Positions 42,801 to 54,800 of a stretch of DNA of 64,000 nucleotides are shown piece by piece. The translations under genes were made by a program, and so were the position numbers. The stretch lies in assembly GCA_944472155.2 (NCBI GenBank), contig OX235277.1, positions 20,594,804 to 20,658,803 on the forward strand. The letters are read 5' to 3'. The notes beneath the pieces are model-generated. The model was given only the letters and a program-made list of their open reading frames with translations. It did not search any database and was not told the DNA's origin. Each line of letters begins with the position of its first letter. The stretch's first letter is position 1. Source of the stretch: Trichobilharzia szidati (taxonomy: Eukaryota; Platyhelminthes; Trematoda; Strigeidida; Schistosomatidae).

Positions 42801-45800
42801 ATATTTTATAATGTCCTTCAAATTATCTCGACTCCACACGTCAGAGAAGCAATCACATGTTGTTTGTTGACTGTGAACCATTAAACACTCTTGTGCTTTT
42901 AGTGAAAGATTATATAATGTGAGAAGCTTATTGATACATCAGAATGCAAAATGCATAGCCTGTGATTCGAAGATTCTATTTTTGGTATGTTCAAGTGATT
43001 CGTCGTCTTGAGTTCAATCTGATATCTCATGTAAACAGTCATTGGTGATTGGTGTTGTTAGAAAGGAATCCAATTTTGCTTGTTCACGTCTCTGTGTTCA
43101 ATTCGGAAACAATTAGTGGCTGTATGATTTCAAACCAATATGAATCTGCATAATTCCCATGCACTTTAATATTAGAGAAGAATTAACATTCTGCTCACAA
43201 TAGACAACAAATTCACCGCTTAGTTTAATTTTCTTTTATTTAGCGCAATTTTGTGAGTTTGAATTTTGAAACACGATTAAAGCCAGAATTCAGGGAAGAC
43301 TTTATTAAACTATGGAATGCCTTAGATAATAAAGATAGTAATTTGTGAAATGTTTCAAGTTGATCATTTAGATCATGATATATGCTCTGTTGCTTGATCA
43401 ACTGTGTAGTTGTGTCTACATCAACGTTTTCTTCTTTCATATAATCACTGAAATAATCAGGAACTATACGATATCCTGAATGAAGGACATCAGTGCAACA
43501 ACGATAATACGGCGTGGGAATATTCACGAAAAATGAGACGGAAACTGAAGTTTACTCCATCCTTTATAAGACTAAATATTCACTGTTATTTCCTTTTTTA
43601 TAACTTTCATAAACTGATCAACACATTGCTTATGCTTAATCTAAGAATTTTTACAGTTGTCCGGAGTAGTCTTCTTTGTTTTGTCCATCAATGTTCTTTG
43701 TGATACCTCAATATTTAACGTGTTGCACCTGAGTCTTAATGTCATTGGGTGGTCCTTTTCCCTGAGTTAGGTTATTGACTTAATGCCTCACACTCATCTG
43801 GTTCCTGGCTTAATATCATATCACTTAGAAACTGATGAAGCTATTGATGAGAATATTTCGTATAAAATATTTCATTGGAAACGCAGCATAGTGAAGTAGT
43901 ACCATTAACTAAGTGACGTCTGAAATTATAGTCACGTTTCATAATAATATCAGAGGATATGATTGGATTGCAGTGTGCTAATCCATAAGTCCAAAATATC
44001 TAATTTGTACACACGCATTGATCAAAAGATGTCTGAAATATTATGTGATGCAAATGATGTTGATAATAATTCACTTAAATAGTTATGCAGAACAATTAGC
44101 TTATATTTTGAATTTTTCTCAATGCCATATTTTCTTATTTAGTGGATAGACGTGAGTGGTAGCTCATACTTAATTCTGTTATTTCTTTGCCTATGTGATA
44201 CAGTGATCCAGGTTTATTTACCATTACATAACTAACACTAGATTATTAGTGACTGAGAGTTTTAAGTAGCGTACGAAAGACTGAAAAAATATTGAAAGTC
44301 AGTTGACTCTCAATACATACGTTTTCATTTGTAAATGTGAGATCAATTGTGCTGTCAATGCTTAAATGAAAATGTTGAGGAATTGATGACTGGTAGGTTT
44401 CCCTTGATTTACTTCAATTTTTTCAAGCCAGAACTACGTGCAAATTATCTGTTTTGAATAATGATTTCAATATGCCATACACTGTTTATCACATATGAAT
44501 AAGCCTAACAAGATCACAAAATTTTCTGCAAGAAAATATGGTGAAGATGAAAACAGATGACGTATGGAAGCAAGAAGAAGATCAGTCAGCTGAAGAATGA
44601 CCAGGGTTTATGCAGTTATAATGATTCAGTGCCTGAAATTAACTGGTCACCATATCCGCAGCAAACGGTACCCTTGGATGAGTTCATACTATGATGATCA
44701 GCCGAAATAATGTGACACTGCTAGAGTCTCTGCTACACTTTCAATTTCCATATTCTCAGTGATGCTGGCTGTCAAGTTTTTAAAATCAACCGCAACTCAA
44801 TTTCGCGCAAAACGGTTCTCTTACAAAAAGGAATGCAAAAAGTTTAACTATTTATTGTACATCTGATCACGGAATCTTCAAACGAGTAGAGTTACTAGGC
44901 AAAGATATCTATATTTGCAATAATGTTTTCTAAATTAGGAACATTTTGGAACGAAAATTTTGTTTTCTAACTTTTAAATCCACTATATTCTAAGCTAAGA
45001 ACAACATCCGCAATTTTAATAGTGAGCTAATTCAAATAAAAGTCATATAGAGAATATGTGATACGTGCCATGTCTCCTCTGCAAATTTTGCCCTATCAGT
45101 GGGAGGCAAATCAGATGACTGAACTCAGGAAAATGTCTACTAATCCGACGTATTTTAGCTTAAATTCAGGAGTCATTTCCATTGAAGAAGTTAAAATAGT
45201 TTATTTAACATTTTGTACCATCAAATTATCATCCATATTGTTTCATAATAATGTGTTCGACAAAGGTACAACGAAATTAATCAGTAGTATCTACTGGTTG
45301 GTGTTTCTGAAGAAATATATTTTCGCGATAATTTTACCAAATGGCGTGATATGATATGTAATTACACACTCACACAATTTTCACCTTTTACACAGACATT
45401 ATTTCAAACATGAATGAGTTTTCATATCATGAAATGAATTCGGACAACACTTCCCATAATTAACCGCAATAAACTACTGAGTCATTGTAAGCGTTTTCGG
45501 CTAATATGTCATCACATTAAGATTTGCGTCGTAAGTTGAAGTCCAAATTTAATTCGGATATTTCCACTATAAAACTGGATAATACCTAATGTTTATTTAT
45601 CACAAAATAGTTTTTGGAAATGTGTTAAGAATTTTCATTTGTGTAACATGTAGACAGATAAGATAAGGATAAGTCTTCGGCACTGTATAACACTGTGTAA
45701 TTTCACAACATTAATGAAATATAGACTACTAATGTTTAATAAGTTGATTTTATATACTAAGATTGTCGTTTTGAAATGCTTAGTCTTTAATGTTGCCATT

Positions 45801-48800
45801 CAGAATGCCGTTCTTAATTGGACGTGACTCACTGACGTACCTCAAATGTAACTGAACCTGGGCGTTGGTGTGAATATATGCGAAAAAAAATTGAAAAGGT
45901 AATACGTTTCAGAATGTGTACCATGCATCTAAACCTTTTTTGTTTCACAATGGGTGTTAGTATAACGAATTTTTGTATAACATGTTCACGTCTTATTAAG
46001 TCAGCAGATGAGCAGTTTTTGAAAATCGCTATCACGAGTGTGAGAAAAAGTATTGTTTGCTAGGAGTTAATTGCACATAATTAACACATTCCAGTTAGGT
46101 CTGGTGATTTGTTTGTATTCATAAACAATTTATATATTTCACGGGTATTTAGGGGATAACTGAACATTGTTGATTACCAACAGTTATATATCAAACAAGA
46201 GAATCGGTACAAATGTACAGCTGAAACTGAAATGAACTTGGTTAAACGAACTTGTCATCAAGTCATATGATCAGTTAAGCCTAAACGCGTGTACTACTTA
46301 AATTTCTATCCAGTATATTGCATCTACCTTTCCCTTTTCTGGCCGCTAAAACCATTTACTTACGTCGTTTGATAGCAACATAAATTATCGTGGCTTCCAA
46401 ATTATCACTGCACTCTTGAAGGAGAAGACAAATCAGACATCTCGTGTAAGACTGAATCGTGTTTAAGAAAGCGTATGAAATATTGTGTGTGTTTAATTGT
46501 AGATTTCATGTGATCAGTACAACTTTCACAAAAGACAGTCTTCTGAATTTTTGTTAGACAATCATTTCTAGAGTGAAATTCTTATTAGAATTAGAATTGC
46601 TATAGTTCACCTGTCAGAAAAGAATGAGAACTAATAATTTAGAAATGTGAAAATTGAATGCACCCGACATGAACTGAAGGAGACACACACACGAAATCAT
46701 TGTAGTCTTATCATCAAAATTCCATTAATAAAAATACAGAACGACTTGACAAACCGTTTCGCAGCTTGTTGGCCATATCTTTTCAATGAGACTGAAACCA
46801 TCCCCACGATAACAAATGATATTTGGCGAAGGCGAATTCGATTGAAGTAACTTCTTATATATAGGATAGAATTTACGGTGACCTAGTGTCTTAAAATATC
46901 CGCTGGTTCACCTGATGCTATTCTGACAGAGAGTGACTACATAATGGATCCAGTAGGTAAACGTGGTCCTGTTTTACACTCATACGCCAACTTCCAGGTT
47001 TTTCAAATGAAACAAGGAGTATAAACGTTAAGTCTCTTTGTAAAAACTTACGATTCACTGCTGAAATGATGAAAAACACTACGGAGTTATGTCTCTCTTA
47101 ATATATGAGCTGAAAGAAACGGATAGATTTTTATTTACGATGTAATCATCGGTAAGCTTATCATGGGAGAAATACATCACCTGCAAGATTGGAAGGCAGC
47201 CTGTCCTTGACGAGAATAAAATGAAGTGAGAAGAAGATTAGGAAATTGACTATTAGTTTCCTTATGCTTCTTTTTGTACAGAACAATGATCAGTCCGTTT
47301 TCATCTCAAAGCCACTTTTGATTCCACAAAGTGGTCACAATTCATATTGGTCACACAATTCACGTCATAAAGTATTCCTATTAATTTATAAGGAAAAACA
47401 CAGTTTTTTTTCTATGTTAAAAGTCGTTTATCTAAAAATAGTGAACGCCTTTCTATGCAGATGCCTAACATTTAGTAGTTATCAGCCGGAATATGATTAG
47501 ACAATGCATCAGTGATAAAGTACTGTTTATGTTCTCCTCTGTGGGCATATGCTCATTCACGCGCTTGTGTGCAGCTAACGATATAGGTTTCTCATAGAAT
47601 GACTGAGTCTTCAATATGCGAATATCTTCTTCACTCCGGTCGTTCATCCCTACGTGATTTATCTTCTACAGTACAAAAACCAACTAATTAAATTCTTACT
47701 TTTCCTTCACGTATGCCTACAAAAGCTCTAACTATACACAGAGCGAAACCTATATTGTGTTCAAAAACATTTTTAAACTTCGAACTATATCCCTGATCAT
47801 AATTATGCTATTTTATTTTATTCCGTTTTACCACTCATTTTCATTCCACTTCACCTCAACTTCGCTGTCTTTATTGTTTGTTATCATCATTGTACACTTA
47901 GCCAACTGCTTCCGAAAACCTAATAACAGTTCAATTATTTGTGAATCTTAAGAAATTTTGTGATGCATCCATGTTCAACTTCACTCTCCTTATGCGTCAT
48001 GTTAGTTAAATTTATTCTTATCTAATGTATTGACTGAGTGATTTGTAGGGCCCCTTAATGCTTTAATATCACTGTGACTAAACAGCTTGAAAAGAAAGTC
48101 GTTGGAAAGAAATAATTCTTCACCGAAAATAATTGACAGTTCACACTAAATCGAGAATTGATACCTTGTTTTCATCCCATCCTCTTTTTCATTTCACTAA
48201 TGCTGTAAATTTGTCAACTTTAAACTCTCTTCGTTAATGCAGAATATAGCAGTATGTCTGTAATTTGTAATTTGTTGTTGAACACAAAATATTAGATGAC
48301 TCGAATAAGTAACAAATATCTAGGGCAAAATTGAGTGCATTATGTAAATAATTTGCAACTTGACGCGACACATATTATGTATCACATTTGAAACTGATAG
48401 TGATAACGTTTGTTTCAAAATAATAAAGGCAGAAAATGACATATCTCTGATAACCTTTCAGTAGCACATCAAACTATTTTTTATATGAACTTGTACTTCT
48501 AGAACCAGTTTTACATACGAAGAATACTTCAGCAACTTCATTTGTTTATACATTTCAGAACACTAAAATACACAAAATGCTTTTATGCAATCTGTTTCTC
48601 ATAGGAGATTTGATGGTTCTTTCAGGGAAAAGCATTCACAATACAAACACAATTTAGTAAATTGAAAAACTAGACAAGCGACTCAATCTTCGATTCTGAA
48701 GTCAATTACAACTTCCTGTTAATTAATTATGTTGGACTGTAATTTCAAGTGTCCCTTCACATATTCACTTGTACTGCATACAATTCATCATTTTCTACAA

Positions 48801-51800
48801 AATGACATGATGTCATTCTGATAGATGGTGGCCAGCAATTGAAGCTAATATGTGTACTTTCTCCTAGTTTGCACTCACATGGGTTACAGCCTCACGGTAA
48901 ATACTTGAGATTTGTGCCCTAACTGACGCCACAGCTTCTTCGCATGTTTGTTTTTCTCAAAATATATGGCTGAAAAAAACGGAAATGCGCTTTTTTCTAT
49001 CCTAGTATTGGTGAACATGTCAGGGACTTAATATACACCCTTCGATCTTCGAAATGAGGATGTTAATGATTGGAGTGAAATGAAGCAGGAATATGATAAG
49101 AAGATTCATCAATAGTTAACCTGTGCAGAACAATATTTACAATATATCAAACAATCCATTTTATTCTTAAAAACAGATTTTATTCAACATTCCGGTCACA
49201 ATTCATTTAACTAACATAAATCAAGGTTTATACCGAATATCTAATTTTTATTTTGTGTTTATCCCTTGTTATCTTTCATTTCACTAATATTCTTATTTTC
49301 TCAAACTGGAACTTGCTTCCCTAATCCAGAAGAGTTTGGTATGTTTTGTCCTGAAATTTGTTGTTTGACGGTATTCATTGTGTGTCGTGCATTAGAAACA
49401 AATATCTTAAAATATTAAAGAGGCTAGCGTAGATTACTGGCAACCTAAACTGGCACAGTGCATCCTTATGATGCCTGAAATGTGCGAAAATTAGTAATAA
49501 CATTCATTCATAATGATGACAAACGCAAAACCTGACATATCTCTGACAATTTCTGTTTCACATCAAGCATTTCGTTAAATCAGCTAGTGTTCATCGGACA
49601 GGTTTTACATATAACGAATACTACAGTTACTCTATTTATTCACACGTTTTAACATAAAACAATAACTCAAATATTCTTAGGCAAACTTTTACTCAAAAAG
49701 ACTTACTGGTCTTTAGGGAGAGGCAAATTTACAGTAAAAATACTCTCTGATAAGAGATGAAGTCAGAGAAGAATCTCACTGTTTTTCTGAGAAAATTCAC
49801 ACATTCTGGCTGATAACTTTTATAGCGAATGTGTTTTCTGTTTCTAATTATATCTCTTAATTTTGAAATATCAGTGTGCTTCCCTTTGGATCCTCTTTTT
49901 ATGTAGATCAGTCTTTGTGAGAAATGATCCTGCATTTGTCCAAGCAACCATTAACGTGTTCACTGAATTCTACTAACGTCATATTGTCTCATTCAGGCAC
50001 CATGAGTAAGTAGAAGTGAACGTTGAATTCTACTGTCTGCATCCTTTAACGACATAGTAACTTCCCCTTACTTTTTAATAAAAGTGATTCTTAGTGAAGT
50101 ACACAAGAGGATTACGTATTCAGAATATTTGGGCTTATATATTAAGGTTTTCACTTCTTATTGTGAAGTTCATTGTCTTTTCAGTGAAGGAGGACGCAAA
50201 CACAATGAAAATCCTACTGAATAGGGGGTTTTGTTAAATTTAACAAGGTGGAACTAAGATGTCCTAATTATATACATGTATATGTATTTCATTTTGAATA
50301 AATCATTCCCAAGATATTGATTAATACAGTTTCAGAATAGTTTTCAACGAAATATTAGGATACAGTTAAACAGATCACTCTTTCGTGCTGTACATGTAAG
50401 TGTTGAACATAAAACGTAGACGGAAGTTTCAGAATAGAGACAAGTAAACAATATCAATCGCATCCATTCTTCTCCTCACTCCAAATATCTCAATCCCACT
50501 CACATCAAGATGTATTGTCAATTTCCATATAATTAAATGAAAAAGTTTATAAAATTGTCTGGGCACTTGAATCCACTAAAGTATTAGTTGATATAACCCA
50601 GAGGAGACATTGTCCCTGTCTGCCATCTGAGAAGTGTTGGAAGTGTGGAAATGTCGACTTCTTCAGCTCTAAGCAAGGCGGTTTGTAGGTAAATTCACAT
50701 TGATGCCACCTAATACACTATGGTTTATCACATAAGCTCATCGCAGAAAAATCGCAGGAGTCTTGGTTTGGGCACGGATGCCATGTTCTGCTTGTACAAA
50801 AATTTAATCCCCAAATGTGTCTATAAATTATAAACTGATACCGTATGCGTTCATAAGTAACTACTGACTACAAATAAGACAGGGAATAAATAATTAAAAG
50901 TGTGTTTGATTATGAGAACGTACGTGTACTCGAAATCTGTGCCATGAATTCGAAGCAAAACATTTCAAGCAGTGGAATTTGTACAAATACTCTTTTCAAT
51001 CCAGATGAGGAAGGTGAGTTTTACATATGATCACTGAAAATATTCAGAAGAGTACTGGAAGTTGTCCAGCTGACAATGTATTCAGAGGTAGCATGAATAG
51101 ATATGACGAGATTGCGAATCAAATTGACTCACTGGAAAAATGGTGTTCCACCTAAATTAATCGTCGATTTATATCATACCGCCTCTTCCATCAATGATTA
51201 AGTCTATGTGACAAGAAAAAGCTTCACCAATGAAAGATATGCACATTATTCAAAACAAAAGGCATCATTTATTATATTCCAGCGGACACATACAGGTGTA
51301 TAATGAAAATCATTCCTCCAAATTCTTTTAGAATAAAAAATTGTTAAATTGGGTGGTATCGCATTTAGCATTTTTGTAATGATACCTTACACGATACAGG
51401 CTGAGGCTGTCCCCATAATAATAAAAGATATCTGAAGAAGACGGATTCCGATGAAGTGACCAAATTTTCAGATATTGAATACTCTGGTTACTTCATGAAT
51501 CTACACATTCCAGCATAATACAATAACTGAAATGTTTTTACGCAATTACGACTCGAATGGAGACTTTATAGGGCTTTCAGGAGAGCATATACATTTCACT
51601 ATTCTTTTCCAGTGATGGATACAATTAGGCGAATTATCTATACTTCGTCTTTGAAATCACCTGCATTTCTGCATTTCATGACTACTTTGCTCAGAAACAT
51701 TCGGTGTGTTTTGTGATACTGGCTCCTAGTTTATATAAATTGATGATATTTTAGGACTGAGATGAAAGCTGGTAGTGAAGCGCAATATTACTCTGTATGG

Positions 51801-54800
51801 TACTGGTCATCTGGGTACGACCACATTCCCAATAAAACAATGTTTCCAGAGTACCAGTCTCCATGCAAACACTTTTGACTCCATTTTAAATAAACTTCAA
51901 AATATTTCAGAATTTCAAATGTTAAACAGAGAAAAGTTTTACTCGTTGCACTCCTCTGAACCTAGGTATATACATACATAGGTTTCTGTACAGAGGAGTT
52001 GCGACTATCAGTGAATAGTGCCATTATTTCGTTTGATATACTTATTACAGTAGTATACGAGCTCCTCGCCGGTGTTAATCATGTTTAGAAAATCAATCAC
52101 TAGTCTAGTGATGTTTCATTTTCAATTGTTCATCGGTTAGCCAGTTTCTATGTATTTTGCGATATCATTCAATTAAGGTTTTCTGGCCACAATAACTGTT
52201 AAATATTGTTTGGTGTTACGAGTGTTAAGTCGTTATATAAGATGACTGGTTCTGGATATCGTGTCTCGTCAGTAAACAACAACAACGACAGTGCCACTGG
52301 AAACTGGCATCACCTTACCGTTATTAGAATTATTTAGCATCAGTGAACTAATCAAGTATCGAATCTGCTCCCTTTTTTAAAAGGTGGGCATAATTACGAC
52401 TGAACTGAAACGATGTAGGGATCAGCATGAAAAACAGTGTTTCATCAGGACTAGGCGTTTTCTCTCGTACAGAATACATATTCCGCAGTACTAATAAGGT
52501 TATGCTTCGAGACTGAATTCATGCCGTAAGGCGATGGAGTCAGCTTTTGCGAATTACACTTCTCAGTGTTTTCTGTCTCCATACTGTTGACTGTTTCCAT
52601 AATACGTGTTATTTCTATTCACTTTTGATTCATTTTAATCAGTTTCTTTGTTTTGCATCAACTGAACAGATCTGAGTATGTTTAAATTTAGGAATCTTTG
52701 TCGTGTACAATTTATATGTACAATTGGTATGATGTGGATGACTGATGAATAATTCCAAGAAAATGAAGCTCGTGCTATCAATTTTTCGCAATACAACTCT
52801 GCAGAATATGCTCACCTGTTACGTTTTTCATGTACAACATGTGGAAATAAAATTGCGTGTGTTACTTGATATATATCTGACATCTTTTAAGTTTCACATC
52901 AAGCGTTTTCTTAGTTCAGGTTATATTGATCAGACTAAACTTTTGATGATGGAGACGTTGTACCTGAATCCAATTAAATGCAGTCTCAAAATACTTGGAT
53001 CTCCATATCTGCCTTTATTAATTGCTGCTACAGTAATTTTTAGCATGTGAATTCACTTATACAATATGCAAGGAAGGTTTACATCCAGTGGTCGCTTTTC
53101 AAGCAGTTTTGTTTTTTAAATAAATTTTCATTTCAGTATATTGGAGTTGATCAATTAAGTTAAAGGATATCTTAAAGTTGGTTATGAAATCATAAAAATG
53201 ATTGTCATTATGAAAATTAGTGATGGACACACCTTGTACTCATTAAACAGTTGTGTGAATAAAAGGAGATGAACAAAGGAACGAAAGTAAAAGGAATCTT
53301 AATTTTCTCATGAAATATTGCGATGAATCTTATTAGATAGGTATATGCGCTTAAGCGTGACCACCAACCATGTGAAGTCAACATTGACGGTGTTTCAGGG
53401 ATAAAGAAATTGCTGTGTCTTTGAATTACCAAGCGAGGCATCAGGGTTAACGCCAAGGAACTCGGCAATGACTGCCTGAAAGCCAAGGTGTGAATAGAAA
53501 TCGTTCAATAACCTGAAATTGGTATGCATATCAACATACAAGGCAGGAAACAAACGCTGAATATTTAAAACCGACATCAACTCACCACTTTCTATATGAG
53601 ACATCAACAACAGCATTCCCATTAGGCCGTCGTCAACTTCATCCAAATATGCTCTTGATTGATAGTGAAATTGAGAAGGCAGTCGAGAAATGGTTATTAG
53701 GAAAGAAAGCTTTCATCCAACGAACGAAGAACCTACCACTTTACAAATAATCACAGCGAAATGGAATAATTTTGGTACATGCTGAGAAGACAATTGAATA
53801 ACGTCAAACCTTCAAATGACACCCTCGTTTGAAATGATGCGTACATTGTCTAGGTTTGATGGTGAAGATACCACATGATAAGGAAACAAGAAAATACGGA
53901 TAAATGAAGAACCGGCTTTAAATGACTGCAGACCAATAAGTGAAATGGAGGCTTGGTGTTGAAGCTGTTTGTTTCACTTGGAATTCAAAAGACGAATAAA
54001 AATAACATGCGCATGTAAATGAATGTCAATATTACTAGGGCTATATATTTTATTGGACCTTATTAAGTTCTTTTCACCATCCTGTTATCACTTAATAGTT
54101 GTTGTATGCTCCTTGATGTGTATGCTAATTCTTACATTTTGAAACCTGTTTGTGACTGTCACTCAGCTGTGTGCATTTTCAAATGTATTTCTTGTTTTCA
54201 GAAATATATCGTTAGTAGAATATTTCTCTGTTATAATGATAAAAAGTAACTTCACAACAAAATGTAATGTCGACAGCACAACATGCATCAATATGGGAAA
54301 GATACACTAATATTTAAGCATGAAATATATTGGAGTAAAAATATTCCTGAACTACTATTCAAGAGACTACTGTCGTCAATAGTTGAGCCATCCAGGATGA
54401 TGTTTTTCTTCCCATAAGTATGCAGAAAAGCTTAAAACTGAACAGTATAGACATAAGGTTACTAGATACTTATTTAATAAATGAACATCTAGATAATCAG
54501 AGTGAAATACAATAATGACTTTGGAAGAAAACCATATGCAGACAGGTTCAAAACTTAACAGCACATAAGTAAGGTAACTGAGTATTTATTAAATAAATGA
54601 CATTCTAGTGATTCAGAATGATATCCATTGATGTTTTTGGAAGGAAACATAAGCAAATATAAACATTATTCTTATTTAAAGACAGCGCAAAAAATATCAG
54701 ATTTATAATCAGTACACATCTCTTAAATGCACTGTTATTTATCAGTTGTGTGCCCAGGTTTTCATCACTTATTGATTAGTTACCTGTAAAATTATTCATG

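Larger units (their letters stand above)
46390..47020 (+). repeat. diverged copy of the 48-51 kb exon unit
   Basis: The stretch near 46795-46850 (ATCCCCACGATAACAAATGATAT and following) is clearly related to 51408-51460 (GTCCCCATAATAATAAAAGATAT and following). The candidate exon at 46437 sits about 355 nt before this match, close to the 390 nt between exon 51005 and the same match. It is read as another old copy of the unit. Confidence 0.5.
48180..48900 (+). repeat. exon-carrying unit, copy 1
   Basis: Diverged direct repeat with 49265-50010 and 50950-51760. Common marks are CATTTCACTAAT before the first exon (48190 / 49276), ACATATCTCTGA-AA (48438 / 49537), and a conserved tract from GAATACT to GGR-AG (48523-48630, 49615-49725, 51475-51580). 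It holds the exon at 48243 and a probable one at 48868. Confidence 0.68.
49265..50010 (+). repeat. exon-carrying unit, copy 2
   Basis: Second diverged copy, about 1.09 kb after copy 1, with both of its cassettes (49330 and 49997) apparently functional. Confidence 0.68.

Noticed and set aside
43657..43665. 9-nt cassette after ATTTTTACAG, donor GTAGTC
   Set aside because: Good acceptor but poor donor; left out to keep the core set strict.
50182..50230. Acceptor CATTGTCTTTTCAG followed by 16 open codons to TAA
   Set aside because: Could be an alternative terminal exon, but it has no good donor and no nearby poly(A) signal stood out.
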